Part shown: piece after piece, positions 17,627 to 27,193 of the stretch
Numbering within the stretch: the first letter of the stretch is position 1
How the letters are laid out: every line of letters starts with the position of its first letter
NCBI RefSeq assembly: GCF_001854325.1
Contig: NZ_CP017754.1
Span: 3,472,001 to 3,536,000 of the forward strand
DNA from: Cupriavidus malaysiensis
GTDB lineage: Bacteria; Pseudomonadota; Gammaproteobacteria; Burkholderiales; Burkholderiaceae
Length of the DNA stretch: 64,000 nt
Reading direction: 5' to 3'
Notes under the pieces: model-generated
The model's database searches: none
What the model was told of the DNA's origin: nothing
Seen by the model: only the letters and a program-made list of their open reading frames with translations
Position numbers and translations under genes: made by a program

Positions 17627-18831
17627 CAGAGCTCGATTCCCGAACGTTCTGCCACGGTGTGCATATCCTTGTCGCCGCGGCCGGACAGGTTCACCAGCAG
17701 CAGCTTGTCGCGCGACAGCGTGGGGGCGAGCTTGCAGGCGTAGGCAATGGCATGGCTCGACTCCAGCGCGGGGATGATGCCCTCGATGCGGCAGCAATCA
17801 TGGAATGCCTTGAGCGCTTCCTCGTCGGTGATGCCGACGTACTCCGCACGGCCGGCGTCCTTGAGCCAGGCGTGCTCGGGGCCGACGCCCGGGTAGTCGA
17901 GGCCGGCCGAGACGGAGTGCGTCTCGATGATCTGGCCGTCGGCATCCTGCAGCAGGTAGGTGCGGTTGCCGTGCAGCACGCCCGGCGAACCGCCGATCAG
18001 CGAAGCCGCGTGGCGACCCGTCTCGATCCCGTCGCCGGCCGCCTCCACGCCGATCAGCTTGACGTCGGCATGTTCGATGTACGGATAGAAAATGCCCATC
18101 GCATTGGAACCGCCACCCACGCAGGCGATCACGGCATCGGGCTGGCGTCCGGCCAGCTCGGGCATCTGCACCTTGGCTTCCTCGCCGATCACGCACTGGA
18201 AATCGCGCACCATCATCGGATAGGGGTGCGGCCCCGCCACCGTGCCGATAATGTAGAAGGTGTTCTCGACATTGGTGACCCAGTCGCGCATGGCCTCGTT
18301 GAGGGCATCCTTCAGGGTCTTGGAGCCGCTCTCCACCGGCACCACCGAAGCGCCCAGCAGCTTCATGCGGTAGACGTTGGCGGCCTGGCGCTTGACGTCC
18401 TCCGAGCCCATGTAGACCACGCATTCCATGCCGAAGCGCGCGGCGATGGTGGCGGTGGCGACGCCGTGCTGGCCGGCGCCGGTCTCGGCGATCACGCGCG
18501 GCTTGCCCATGCGCTTGGCCAGCAGGGCCTGGCCGATCACATTGTTGATCTTGTGCGCGCCGGTGTGGTTCAGGTCTTCGCGCTTGAAGTAGATCTGGGC
18601 GCCGCCGAGTTGCTCGCTCCAACGCTGCGCGTGATAGATCGGCGAGGGACGGCCGACGAAGTGCTTGAGTTCGCGGCGGAATTCCGCGTCGAATTCAGGA
18701 TCCTTCTGGTAATGCGCATAGGCTTCGCGCAGTTCGTCGAGCGCGTGGACCAGCGTTTCGGAGACGAAGGAACCGCCATAGGGACCGAAATGGCCGCGGG
18801 AATCGGGCAGGTCGTACATGGTTTGACTCAT
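17626..18831 (-). CDS. trpB: Tryptophan synthase beta subunit
   Basis: The 401-residue PLP enzyme has the PLP lysine at about residue 94 in HTGAHKINN and the glycine-rich phosphate loop [10 protein letters not shown]. It condenses indole with serine. The start is the ATG at 18829-18831 ([10 protein letters not shown]). Unlike most bacteria, trpA does not follow directly: a DNA methyltransferase gene is inserted and overlaps the trpB stop by one base. Confidence 0.97.
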   Translation of the reverse strand: MSQTMYDLPDSRGHFGPYGGSFVSETLVHALDELREAYAHYQKDPEFDAEFRRELKHFVGRPSPIYHAQRWSEQLGGAQIYFKREDLNHTGAHKINNVIGQALLAKRMGKPRVIAETGAGQHGVATATIAARFGMECVVYMGSEDVKRQAANVYRMKLLGASVVPVESGSKTLKDALNEAMRDWVTNVENTFYIIGTVAGPHPYPMMVRDFQCVIGEEAKVQMPELAGRQPDAVIACVGGGSNAMGIFYPYIEHADVKLIGVEAAGDGIETGRHAASLIGGSPGVLHGNRTYLLQDADGQIIETHSVSAGLDYPGVGPEHAWLKDAGRAEYVGITDEEALKAFHDCCRIEGIIPALESSHAIAYACKLAPTLSRDKLLLVNLSGRGDKDMHTVAERSGIEL

Positions 18832-18958
18832 TTGTGTGGCGCGCTCGCGGCGGCACGGTAGCGGAGCGGTCCGCCTGCGGGCCGGCGCGGGAGCGCGGAA
18901 TCGGATCGTCGTGGCAAGGTGAAGCGCCGGGCGCGGAGGCAGCAGCGAAGCGCTGCGC

Positions 18959-19672
18959 TCAACTCGCGTCGGCGGCGCGTACCGCGCGCACGAACTCGGC
19001 AATGCGGGCGTGATCCTTCACACCCTTGGCAGCTTCCACGCCGCTGCTGACATCGACAGCGTAGGGCCGCACGCGCTCAATCGCGCCAGCGACGTTTTGC
19101 GCGCTCAACCCACCACTCAAAACGATGCGAGGAGCGGCGCTTGCGCTGGTGACCGGCCGATTGGCCGTGGAGCCGGTTGTGGGTGGAAGCCATGCCTGGG
19201 GAATCAGGGTCCAGTCGAAGACGTGGCCGCCGCCGCCATAGCCCTCAATGAAGGCGTCGAGCAGCAGCGCTGCGGCGTCATGATATTGATCGGCGAATTC
19301 TACCAAATCGAGGCCCGGCCGCACGCGTGCCGCGCGCAGATAAGGCAAGCGGCAGCGCCGCGCGATGTCCTGGCAGGCCTGCGGCGTCTCGTCGCCGTGG
19401 AACTGCAGCAGGCTGAGCGGCACCCGCTCCGCCACATGGGCCACCTCCTCGGCGCTGGCATTGACGAACAGCCCCACCACCGAGACGAAGGCGCCGGCGG
19501 CTTCGGCCAGGGCAGCGGCCTGCGCGATCTCCACGTAGCGCGGGCTGGCCGGATAGAAGACCAGGCCGATGGCGTCGGCGCCGGCATCGACGGCAGCCTG
19601 CACGTCCGCCTCGCGCGTCAGGCCGCAGATCTTGATACGGGTGCGGCCGGGCCGGGTTTCAGGCGCAGTCAT
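18959..19672 (-). CDS. trpF: Phosphoribosylanthranilate isomerase
   Basis: The 237-residue TIM-barrel enzyme begins after a short tail with [19 protein letters not shown], including the catalytic Cys at residue 16, and has the later catalytic Asp region [14 protein letters not shown] Pro/Thr/Ala insertion around [17 protein letters not shown] is longer than I expect in the family. I use ATG 19672, which has GGAG 9 nt upstream, not the TTG at 19678. The start lies 14 bp inside truA, so the two are coupled. Confidence 0.93.
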   Translation of the reverse strand: MTAPETRPGRTRIKICGLTREADVQAAVDAGADAIGLVFYPASPRYVEIAQAAALAEAAGAFVSVVGLFVNASAEEVAHVAERVPLSLLQFHGDETPQACQDIARRCRLPYLRAARVRPGLDLVEFADQYHDAAALLLDAFIEGYGGGGHVFDWTLIPQAWLPPTTGSTANRPVTSASAAPRIVLSGGLSAQNVAGAIERVRPYAVDVSSGVEAAKGVKDHARIAEFVRAVRAADAS

Positions 19673-20480
19673 CGGCAAAGACTCCGTGGAACAGGCTGGC
19701 GGACGAATCCGCAGCGGGGATGCGGAAGGCCTCAGGATACTTCACGTCGGCCAGGTACAGCCCGTCCGGCATGAAGGTCGGCGCGGCGCACTTGCGGTCA
19801 CGGCTGGCCAGCACTTCCGCCATCCAGCCGGCGGGGTAGCGGCCACGCCCCACGGCGACCAGGCAGCCCATCAGGTTGCGCACCATGTGGTGCAGGAAGG
19901 CGCTGGCGCGGAAACGCAGGAACACCCAGTCATCATGATCACGCACCGTCACATCGTACATGGTCTTGACGGGGGACTTGGCCTGGCACTCGGCGGCCCG
20001 GAAGGCGGAGAAATCGTGCTCGCCAAGCAGGCAGGCCGCGGCCTCCCGCATGGCGGCGGCATCGAGCCGCTGTCCCGGTGGCAGCATCAGGTAGCCGGCG
20101 CGGCCGTGCACCAGCGGCACCCGGTGCGGACCGGTGTACAGCGCGTAGAAGTACATGCGCTCATGCGCCAGGAAGCGCGCATGGAAACCATCGTCCACCG
20201 CCTGCGCCCACTGCAGCGCGATCGATGGCGGCAGGAAGGCATTGATCCCGCGCACCCAGGAGAACGGCTCGCGCGCGAGTTCCGTGTCGAGGTGGATCAC
20301 CTGGCCCAGCGCATGCACGCCGGCGTCGGTACGACCCGCGACCGTGGTCTGCAAGCGCGTGCCGGCGAACTGTTCGATGGCATCCTCGAGACGGTCCTGC
20401 ACCGTGTTGCGGTGCGGCTGGGACTGCCAGCCGGAGAAGGCCGTGCCGTCATACTGCAGGCCAAGGGCGATTCGGGTCAT
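19659..20480 (-). CDS. truA: tRNA pseudouridine(38-40) synthase
   Basis: The 273-residue TruA has the catalytic Asp52 in [13 protein letters not shown] and the C-terminal [17 protein letters not shown] motif. It modifies uridines 38-40 in the anticodon arm of many tRNAs. Its 3' end overlaps trpF by 14 bp. Gene order fimV-truA-trpF is the one found in many beta-proteobacteria and pseudomonads. Confidence 0.96.
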   Translation of the reverse strand: MTRIALGLQYDGTAFSGWQSQPHRNTVQDRLEDAIEQFAGTRLQTTVAGRTDAGVHALGQVIHLDTELAREPFSWVRGINAFLPPSIALQWAQAVDDGFHARFLAHERMYFYALYTGPHRVPLVHGRAGYLMLPPGQRLDAAAMREAAACLLGEHDFSAFRAAECQAKSPVKTMYDVTVRDHDDWVFLRFRASAFLHHMVRNLMGCLVAVGRGRYPAGWMAEVLASRDRKCAAPTFMPDGLYLADVKYPEAFRIPAADSSASLFHGVFADDCA

Positions 20481-20580
20481 AGCGTGGGCGCGGGCGCCGG
20501 CGCCGCGCGCGGCGGCATCGGACCGCCGCCGGCGCGCCCGACAACCGGGCTGGCGGCGGGCGAGTGGCGGGCATTCAATG

Positions 20581-20610
20581 CAAAAGCGCCGGAAGCGGCG
20601 CTTCCGGCGC
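20581..20610 (-). terminator. Rho-independent terminator after fimV
   Basis: An 11-bp perfect stem (GCGCCGGAAGC with GCTTCCGGCGC) has a 3-nt loop and is followed by TTTT on the minus strand, 45 bp after the fimV stop. Confidence 0.85.
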
Positions 20611-20654
20611 ATGGCGTCGCGCACCCCTGCGGGGCGCGCCTCGCGGCAATGATA

Positions 20655-23450
20655 TCAGGCAACCTGCCGCAGCAGCGTGCGCGCCTCGGACTGCAGCGGC
20701 TCGCTCGACTGGTCGACGACCTCCTGCAGCAGTTCGCGCGCGCCCTCCTTGTCACCGATCTCGATATAGGCGCGGGCCAGGTCGAACTTGATCTGCATGT
20801 CACGGCTGCCGTCGCTGCCGTCGGCAGCCATGGTGCTGACGGCCAGCCCCGGCGTGCTGTCCGAGATGTGCTCGGAGGTCACCCGCGTCAGATCGATGGG
20901 CTCAGCCAGGACGCCATTGCGGATCATGGTCGGCGCCGGCAGCGGCAGCGAGGCCTCGGCCTGTGCGTCGACCTCGGCCGGGCCGCCCAGGTCGAGCGAG
21001 AGATCGGACATGTCGAAGGACAGCGGGCGGGTCTGCGCGCCCAGTGCAGGCGCGGCGACGTGCACATCATCCTGTTGCACGCCATCGTGCGAAGCCGGCA
21101 GGTCCAGTTCGATCACGTCGTCGAGACGCATGATGGGCTCGGCGGACTGGGCATCGCCGAACACCATCGTGGCCGACTCAGGTGCCGTGAGCGGCACGCC
21201 GGGTGCCGGCGCGGGGAAGGCATCGAGGGGCAGCGCCAGGTCGGCCAGGGCCGCCTCGCGCGGCGGAGCCGCCGGATCCAGCAGCGGATCGCGGGTGCGC
21301 CACTCATCGCCGGGCCGGGTCTGCTGCGCGTCGCCGGCCGGGTATTCGCCGTCCGCATCCGGCGTCACCGGAAGATAGAGCGCGTTGGACGGATCCATGC
21401 GCCTGCCCATTTCCGCTGCCTGCGTCCATTCCGCGCCGTGCCCGCCCGTCTGGGCGAACATTTCCTCTGCCATCACTCGAAAACCTTCCACATCCTGTCG
21501 ATTGTTGTAAATCTCCAGCAGCTTCAGGCGGATCGCCTGACGCTCCGGATTCTGCTGCAGCGCCTCGCGCAGGATTTCCTCGGCCTGCACGTCGCGGCCG
21601 TAGGCGATATAGACATCGGCCTCGGCGATCGGGTCGACCTCATTGGCTTCGGCGGCATTGTTGCCGATGCGGAAGTCGGCACCGAACACGCTGTGCTGCG
21701 AGGTATCGACGCTTTGCCCGCCGGCGCTGCCGAACAAGGAGTTGGCGCCTCCCATCACCGTGCTTTCCTGCGACAGGATGCTGTCGCCGAAGCCGTCTCC
21801 CTCGGCCACCTTCTGCTGGCGGCGGCGCCGATAGACCGCATAGCCGCCCAGCAGGGCCACCAGCACGCCGAGGCCCGGCAGCGTGGTGGGATTGGCCAGC
21901 AGATCATCGAGGAAGGACGGCTGCGGCACAGGCTCGACCTGCACGGGCGGCACCCGCTTGGCAGCCACCGCCGAGGCGGCGCCAGGTTGGGCTGCCGCCG
22001 GCGCCGACGCCGCGGCAGCCAGCGGTGCAGAGGCACCCACCGACGCTGCCGGCGCAGACGCCGCCGCGGCGGCCACTGCGCTGGCCCCGCCAGCTGCGGC
22101 GGCGGAGGCAGAGGCCGCGGCGCTCGACGCCGCCATGGCAGCCGCGGCAGCCACGGCCGGCGCGTCGGGCTTGGCCGCTTGCGCCTGCACCACCGCTGGC
22201 GCCGGTGCCGGCTTCGCCGCCGTGGCAGCCGACGCGCCGCCCTTCGGCTGACCCAGCCGCGCGATCTCGGCGTTCTTCAGTTCGAGCAGGTGCTGCATGT
22301 CGGAGATGTTCTTCTCCAACTGCGTCAGGCGGGCCTCGGCCTCCTTCAACTGGCGCGCCTTGGCGACATTGGCCTCCGCCTCGGCATTGGCTGCCTGGGC
22401 GCCGCGCTCGGGCTTGCTCAGCCTGAGCTCGTCGCGCGTGCCGGCCGCAGCCTCCGCTTCCTGCACGCGGGCGGTCACGCTGCCGGCCTGCTGGCGGCCG
22501 TCCGCAGGAGCGACCGACTTGGCGGCAGCGGCCGCCGCCAGGCGGCTGCGATAGGCGTCGAAACCGCGTGTGCGGGCCACCACTTCGTGCCGCGCGGCCT
22601 GGCGGCCGACCGACTGGGCCTGCCCGGCGCTCGGCACGGTCAGCACGGCACCGCTGCGCAGGCGGTTCATGCTGCCGCCGATGAAGGCGTCGGGGTTGTT
22701 GCGATAGAGCGCTACCAGCATCTGGTCCAGCGAGACGTCTTCCTGTCCCTGCACGGCCTCGCTGGCGATACCGTAGAGCGTGTCGCCGCTGCGTACCGTA
22801 TAGCTGTCGCCCCTGGCTGCCGGCGCGGTGGCCGAAGCATGGCCCGGGCGCTGCGGGCGTGCCGGCGCCGGACGGGACGGCTGCGCCGCCCCCGTGGCAG
22901 CGGGCGCGGCGGCTGCGGCACCCGGGGCGGCCGCGCCCGGTACGGCGGCAGGCGGCGCATCCGGCGTGGCGGCCTGCACTACTGTCGGGGAGAAGCTCTC
23001 CGGCCCCGACTTGGCGCCGGCCGGATCGAGCAGGAAGGTGTAGGCACGCGAGACGCGGCCGCTCGACCAGTTCAGGTCGACCAGGATGTCCATGAACGGT
23101 TCGCTGATCGGCTGGTTCGAGCGCAGGCGCGCCACAAAGCCACCATCCGGCCGGCGCTCCATCTGCAGGCGCAGGCTGCCGACCGCCGGCAGATAGTTCA
23201 GGCCGGCGCGCGCATAGGCGTCCGGGGAAGCCAGCTTGACGCTGAGGCTGTCGGCCTCCTCGGCCGTCACCCCGCTGATGTCGATCTCGGCCTGGAGCGG
23301 CTGCCCCAGGTTGGACTGTACCCGCAATTGCCCGAACCCCGCGGCATGACCGACCTGCGCGCACAGCAGACCGATTGCCGCGATGGCCAGCGTTGACCAG
23401 CGCTGACGGGCGATAGGCGCATCTTTCCGGCGATGTAGGTTCACACTCAC
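20655..23450 (-). CDS. fimV: FimV/HubP-family polar peptidoglycan-binding protein
   Basis: The 931-residue protein has a signal-like N-terminus (LAIAAIGLLCAQVGHA), the conserved FimV N-domain (FGQLRVQSNLGQPLQAEIDI), a LysM-like domain (YTVRSGDTLYGIA), a coiled-coil region (KEAEARLTQLEKNISDMQHL), a very long Ala-rich linker, one transmembrane segment followed by RRRRQQK, an acidic cytoplasmic part, and a C-terminal helical FimV motif with TPR character. The family organises the cell pole, including type IV pili and chemosensory proteins. I start at GTG 23450, with GGGAG 6 nt upstream, rather than the second GTG at 23444. Confidence 0.85.
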   Translation of the reverse strand: MSVNLHRRKDAPIARQRWSTLAIAAIGLLCAQVGHAAGFGQLRVQSNLGQPLQAEIDISGVTAEEADSLSVKLASPDAYARAGLNYLPAVGSLRLQMERRPDGGFVARLRSNQPISEPFMDILVDLNWSSGRVSRAYTFLLDPAGAKSGPESFSPTVVQAATPDAPPAAVPGAAAPGAAAAAPAATGAAQPSRPAPARPQRPGHASATAPAARGDSYTVRSGDTLYGIASEAVQGQEDVSLDQMLVALYRNNPDAFIGGSMNRLRSGAVLTVPSAGQAQSVGRQAARHEVVARTRGFDAYRSRLAAAAAAKSVAPADGRQQAGSVTARVQEAEAAAGTRDELRLSKPERGAQAANAEAEANVAKARQLKEAEARLTQLEKNISDMQHLLELKNAEIARLGQPKGGASAATAAKPAPAPAVVQAQAAKPDAPAVAAAAAMAASSAAASASAAAAGGASAVAAAAASAPAASVGASAPLAAAASAPAAAQPGAASAVAAKRVPPVQVEPVPQPSFLDDLLANPTTLPGLGVLVALLGGYAVYRRRRQQKVAEGDGFGDSILSQESTVMGGANSLFGSAGGQSVDTSQHSVFGADFRIGNNAAEANEVDPIAEADVYIAYGRDVQAEEILREALQQNPERQAIRLKLLEIYNNRQDVEGFRVMAEEMFAQTGGHGAEWTQAAEMGRRMDPSNALYLPVTPDADGEYPAGDAQQTRPGDEWRTRDPLLDPAAPPREAALADLALPLDAFPAPAPGVPLTAPESATMVFGDAQSAEPIMRLDDVIELDLPASHDGVQQDDVHVAAPALGAQTRPLSFDMSDLSLDLGGPAEVDAQAEASLPLPAPTMIRNGVLAEPIDLTRVTSEHISDSTPGLAVSTMAADGSDGSRDMQIKFDLARAYIEIGDKEGARELLQEVVDQSSEPLQSEARTLLRQVA

Positions 23451-23684
23451 CTTGTGCTCCCTTGTGTTTGTGTTCTGAAACAGAATCTGACGAAACGACA
23501 ATGCCGGCAATGACTTAGGTCTACCCTCAAGGCTGTCGCCCGGTGCCGGGCCCACGGGCCGGACATGCGCGCCTTCCGCCCCCGCAGCCGGCGCATGCCG
23601 CGCTGTATTGTGACCCAAGCCCTTGTAAAAATGGGTATCGGATGCGACAACGCCGCGCGGGTGCGCGGCGTGGCGGGAATGGGC

Positions 23685-23720
23685 GACGCAATGTGTTGCC
23701 TGTGTGCAACGCATTGCGCC
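23685..23720. other. Long stem-loop downstream of asd
   Basis: Arms of 15 nt (23685-23699 and 23706-23720) pair with one wobble and one mismatch around a 6-nt loop. There is no T-run on either side. Confidence 0.55.
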
Positions 23721-23725
23721 ATCCA

Positions 23726-23752
23726 CCCCGGCCGTCGGAAACGAGGCCGGGG
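23726..23752 (-). terminator. G/C hairpin after asd
   Basis: CCCCGGCC and GGCCGGGG pair around an 11-nt loop, 37 bp after the asd stop. It lacks a T-tract, so intrinsic termination is uncertain. Confidence 0.4.
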
Positions 23753-23789
23753 CGGACGGAAATGCGGTCCGCTGGTGACCAGCCCTCGA

Positions 23790-24926
23790 TCAGGACTCGA
23801 TCAGGATGCGCAGCATGCGGCGCAGCGGCTCGGCAGCGCCCCACAGCAGCTGGTCACCGACGGTGAAGGCCGACAGGTACTCGCCGCCCATCTGCATCTT
23901 GCGCAGGCGGCCGACCGGAATGGTCAGCGTGCCGGTCACGGCGGCCGGCGTCAGGTCCGTCATGCTGGCCTCGCGCGTGTTCGGCACCACCTTGGCCCAC
24001 TGGTTGTTGGCGGCCAGCATGCCTTCGATCTCGTCGAGCGGCACGTCCTTCTTCAGCTTGATGGTCAGCGCCTGCGAATGGCAGCGCATGGCGCCGATGC
24101 GCACGCACAGGCCATCGACTGCGATCGGCGCGGCGCCGGTCGCGCCGAGGAAGCCCTCGCCACGGCCCAGGATCTTGTTGGTCTCGGCGCCGCCCTTCCA
24201 CTCTTCGCGCGACACACCGTTGCCCAGGTCCTTGTCGATCCAGGGAATCAGGTTGCCGGCCAGCGGCACGCCGAACTGCTTGGTCTCGTCGGCGGACAGG
24301 CCATGCTGGGTGGCGAGGATGGTGCGGTCGATCTCGAGGATGGCCGAGGCAGGATCATCCAGCAGCGGCTTGACCGCGGCATTGAGCGTGCCGAACTGGG
24401 TCAGCAGCTCGCGCATGTGCTGCGCGCCGCCGCCCGAAGCCGCCTGGTAGGTCATGGAGGTCATCCACTCGACCAGGTCGTGCTGGAACAGGCCGCCCAG
24501 GCCCATCAGCATGCAGCTCACGGTGCAGTTGCCGCCGATGAAATTCTTCACGCCCTTGGACAGCGCATCCTTGATCACACCGAGGTTGACCGGATCCAGC
24601 ACGATGATGGCATCGTCTTTCATGCGCAGCGACGAAGCCGCGTCGATCCAGTAGCCCTTCCAGCCCGCCGCGCGCAGCTTGGGGAAGACCTCGTTGGTAT
24701 AGTCCCCGCCCTGGGCGGTCAGGATCACGTCGCACTGCTTCAGCGCTTCGATGTCGTTCGCGTCCTTGAGCGTGGTTTCATTCTTCGCCATCGCGGGCGC
24801 CTTGCCGCCGGCATTGGACGTGCTGAAGAAAATGGGCTCGATATGGTCGAAGTCACCCTCTTGCTGCATGCGCTGCATCAGCACGCTGCCGACCATACCC
24901 CGCCAACCGACGAGACCTACATTCAT
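23790..24926 (-). CDS. asd: Aspartate-semialdehyde dehydrogenase
   Basis: The 378-residue enzyme has the N-terminal NADP motif [12 protein letters not shown], the catalytic Cys134 in [10 protein letters not shown] and a His-bearing segment [16 protein letters not shown]. It reduces aspartyl phosphate to the semialdehyde, feeding lysine, diaminopimelate, threonine and methionine synthesis. The sequence is of the Gram-negative Asd type. It lies between leuB and fimV on the same strand. Confidence 0.96.
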   Translation of the reverse strand: MNVGLVGWRGMVGSVLMQRMQQEGDFDHIEPIFFSTSNAGGKAPAMAKNETTLKDANDIEALKQCDVILTAQGGDYTNEVFPKLRAAGWKGYWIDAASSLRMKDDAIIVLDPVNLGVIKDALSKGVKNFIGGNCTVSCMLMGLGGLFQHDLVEWMTSMTYQAASGGGAQHMRELLTQFGTLNAAVKPLLDDPASAILEIDRTILATQHGLSADETKQFGVPLAGNLIPWIDKDLGNGVSREEWKGGAETNKILGRGEGFLGATGAAPIAVDGLCVRIGAMRCHSQALTIKLKKDVPLDEIEGMLAANNQWAKVVPNTREASMTDLTPAAVTGTLTIPVGRLRKMQMGGEYLSAFTVGDQLLWGAAEPLRRMLRILIES

Positions 24927-25014
24927 GACAAACCTCGGATGTGATTGAAACTTCCCCGCTCTTTCCTCGCCCGGCGTGGCTGCGCGGGGAAGACGAGCAG
25001 GCACGACGAACGAT

Positions 25015-25149
25015 CTAGGCGATCGCTTTTTTGGTAATGGTTTTAATCGTCGTTGCGGTGATCTGCTGGCCGCGCGAATCCATGCCGGCCGTACCGCGGG
25101 TAGCGGGGGCAGCGATGACAGTCAGGGTGAACTGGGAGATTCGGGGCAT
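25015..25149 (-). CDS. Possible 44-residue peptide between leuB and asd
   Basis: An ATG-to-TAG frame of 44 codons fills part of the leuB-asd gap. The product begins [19 protein letters not shown], is rich in Thr, Ala and Ile, and ends in a basic stretch (TITKKAIA). I recognise no family, and no Shine-Dalgarno sequence precedes the ATG. It may be chance. It is reported because the gap between two tightly grouped biosynthetic genes is otherwise unexplained. Confidence 0.25.
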   Translation of the reverse strand: MPRISQFTLTVIAAPATRGTAGMDSRGQQITATTIKTITKKAIA

Positions 25150-25232
25150 TCGGCTAGTCTACACGAATTTGCGGCAGCGCCGCACGCGGGAAAACGGGGA
25201 CAAAACAAAGAAAAAAGGCAGGAAACACAAAG

Positions 25233-25256
25233 AAAGGCGCCGCAAGCAGCGCCCTT
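25233..25256 (-). terminator. Weak terminator after leuB
   Basis: A 5-bp G/C stem (GGCGC with GCGCC) has an 8-nt loop and is followed on the minus strand by a T-rich tail, 14 bp after the leuB stop. Confidence 0.4.
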
Positions 25257-25269
25257 CCCGTCACTCAAC

Positions 25270-26337
25270 TTACAGCGCGGCCATCACGGCCTGGCCCATC
25301 TCGGCGGTGCCGACCTGCTTGCAGCCCGGGGTCAGGATGTCGCCGGTGCGATAGCCCTGCGCCAGCACCTTCTTGACGGCGTTCTCGATGCGGTCGGCCT
25401 GCTCGGCACGATTCAGCGAATAGCGCAGCATCATCGCCGCCGACAGGATGGTAGCAAGCGGATTGGCGATGCCCTTGCCGGCAATGTCGGGCGCCGAGCC
25501 GTGCGAGGGTTCGTACAGGCCCTTGTTGTCGGCGTCCAGCGAGGCCGACGGCAGCATGCCGATCGAGCCCGTCAGCATGGCCGCCTCATCCGACAGGATG
25601 TCGCCGAACATATTGCCGGTGACGATCACGTCGAAGCTCTTGGGCGCCTTGACCAGTTGCATCGCGGCGTTGTCGACATACATGTGCGACAGCTCGACCT
25701 GCGGATACTCCTTGTGCACATCGGTGACGATGTCCTTCCAGAACTGGAAGGTCTCGAGCACATTGGCCTTGTCCACGCTGCACAGCTTCTTGCCGCGCTT
25801 GGCGGCGGCCTGGAACGCCACGTGGGCGATGCGGCGGATCTCCGGCTCGCTGTAGCGCATGGTGTCGAAGCCCTCGCGCTGGCCCTTGAACAGGCCGTCC
25901 GGCGCCTCGCGCACGCCGCGCGGCTGGCCGAAGTAGATGTCACCGTTGAGCTCGCGCACGATCAGGATATCCAGGCCGGCCACCAGTTCGGGCTTCAGGC
26001 TGGATGCGCCGGTCAGCTCGGGATAGCAGATGGCCGGGCGGAAGTTGGCGAACAGCTGCAGGTGCTTGCGCAGGCCCAGGATGGCCTGCTCGGGACGCAG
26101 TGCGCGCTCCAGCGTGTCGTACTTCCAGTCGCCCACGGCGCCGAACAGGATGGCATCGGCCTCCTTGGCCAGCTTGAGCGTGGCTTCCGGCAGCGGATGG
26201 CCCGCGGCTTCATAGCCGGCGCCCCCCACGGGCGCCGTTTCCATTTCGAACTTCTCGTCGAGGGCGTTCAGCACCTTGACGGCCTGTTCGACGATCTCCG
26301 GACCGATGCCGTCACCCGGCAGGACTGCGATTTTCAT
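25270..26337 (-). CDS. leuB: 3-isopropylmalate dehydrogenase
   Basis: The 355-residue enzyme has the N-terminal [12 protein letters not shown], the YSEPEIRRI tract and the NADH loop [17 protein letters not shown], all standard LeuB motifs. It oxidises and decarboxylates 3-isopropylmalate to 2-ketoisocaproate in leucine synthesis. I use ATG 26337 ([10 protein letters not shown]), the normal family start; the open frame extends 12 codons upstream. It follows leuD by 36 bp. Confidence 0.97.
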   Translation of the reverse strand: MKIAVLPGDGIGPEIVEQAVKVLNALDEKFEMETAPVGGAGYEAAGHPLPEATLKLAKEADAILFGAVGDWKYDTLERALRPEQAILGLRKHLQLFANFRPAICYPELTGASSLKPELVAGLDILIVRELNGDIYFGQPRGVREAPDGLFKGQREGFDTMRYSEPEIRRIAHVAFQAAAKRGKKLCSVDKANVLETFQFWKDIVTDVHKEYPQVELSHMYVDNAAMQLVKAPKSFDVIVTGNMFGDILSDEAAMLTGSIGMLPSASLDADNKGLYEPSHGSAPDIAGKGIANPLATILSAAMMLRYSLNRAEQADRIENAVKKVLAQGYRTGDILTPGCKQVGTAEMGQAVMAAL

Positions 26338-26373
26338 GCTGTTGGTCTTCCTCGTTGTGCTGGCGGGCCGCAA

Positions 26374-27024
26374 TCAGCCGACCAGGCGGTTGTTCAGCCA
26401 CGGCATCTTGGCCACGCGCTCGGCCTCGAAGGCCTTGATCTTGTCGGCATGGCGCAGGGTCAGGCCGATATCGTCGAAGCCGTTCAGCATGCAGTACTTG
26501 CGGAACGGCGCGACGTCGAACTCGAAGGCGGCCCCGCCCGGCGTCAGCACGACCTGCTTATCCAGGTCGATGGTCAGCTGGTAGCCGCCGAAGGCGTTGG
26601 TCTCGTGGAACAGCTGGTCGACCTGGGCCTCGGACAGCGCCACCGGCAGCAGCCCGTTCTTGTAGCAGTTATTGAAGAAGATATCGGCAAAGCTCGGCGC
26701 GATCACGGCGCGGAAGCCGTACTGCGTCAGCGCCCACGGCGCATGCTCGCGCGAGCTGCCACAGCCGAAGTTGCGGCGCGCCAGCAGGATCGACGCGCCC
26801 TGGTAGCGTTGCTGGTTCAGCACGAAGTCGGGGTTCAGCGGGCGCTTGCTGTTGTCCTGGCCCGGCTCGCCCACATCCTTGTAGCGCCACTCGTCGAACA
26901 GGTTGGGACCGAAGCCGGTGCGCTTGATCGACTTCAGGAACTGCTTCGGGATGATGGCGTCGGTGTCGACGTTCTCGCGGTCCAGGGGCGCCACGAGGCC
27001 GCTGTGTACGATGAACTTTTCCAT
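26374..27024 (-). CDS. leuD: 3-isopropylmalate dehydratase small subunit
   Basis: The 216-residue aconitase swivel domain starts [28 protein letters not shown] and carries the substrate-recognition segment [14 protein letters not shown]. It pairs with LeuC to isomerise 2-isopropylmalate to 3-isopropylmalate. It is separated from leuC by a 46-residue entericidin-like gene. Confidence 0.97.
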   Translation of the reverse strand: MEKFIVHSGLVAPLDRENVDTDAIIPKQFLKSIKRTGFGPNLFDEWRYKDVGEPGQDNSKRPLNPDFVLNQQRYQGASILLARRNFGCGSSREHAPWALTQYGFRAVIAPSFADIFFNNCYKNGLLPVALSEAQVDQLFHETNAFGGYQLTIDLDKQVVLTPGGAAFEFDVAPFRKYCMLNGFDDIGLTLRHADKIKAFEAERVAKMPWLNNRLVG

Positions 27025-27038
27025 GGTTGGCTTCTTCC

Positions 27039-27179
27039 TTACTTCTTCGCCGCGTTCTCGAGCGAACGGCCGGCGGCCTGCGTGTCCTTGCCCATGCCCG
27101 CGATGGTGTTGCAGCCGGCCAGCTGGATCAGGCCGACGCAGACGAGCGACGCGAGCAGGGTCCTTGTGATGATGCGCAT
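27039..27179 (-). CDS. Entericidin-like small lipoprotein between leuC and leuD
   Basis: The 46-residue product has a basic start ([10 protein letters not shown]), a hydrophobic segment, the lipobox IQLAGC and the tail [20 protein letters not shown]. The motif CNT..G.GKD.Q..G..I/LE is the mark of the EcnA/EcnB entericidins. In E. coli these are a toxin-antitoxin-like pair of membrane lipoproteins; a single copy here fits an EcnB-like form. It sits 14 bp after leuC and 14 bp before leuD, fully inside the leu transcript. Confidence 0.85.
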   Translation of the reverse strand: MRIITRTLLASLVCVGLIQLAGCNTIAGMGKDTQAAGRSLENAAKK

Positions 27180-27193
27180 GGTGCGGCGGCCCC

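Larger units (their letters stand above)
23451..23789. other. asd-fimV intergenic region with two hairpins
   Basis: The region is 339 bp without a gene. It holds a 15-bp imperfect hairpin at 23685-23720 and an 8-bp G/C hairpin at 23726-23752, both close after the asd stop. The rest is the fimV upstream region, where I find no clear promoter. Confidence 0.55.

Noticed and set aside
19569..23396. 1275-codon frame opposite trpF, truA and fimV
   Set aside because: It spans three real minus-strand genes and reads as low-complexity Arg/His/Gly sequence.
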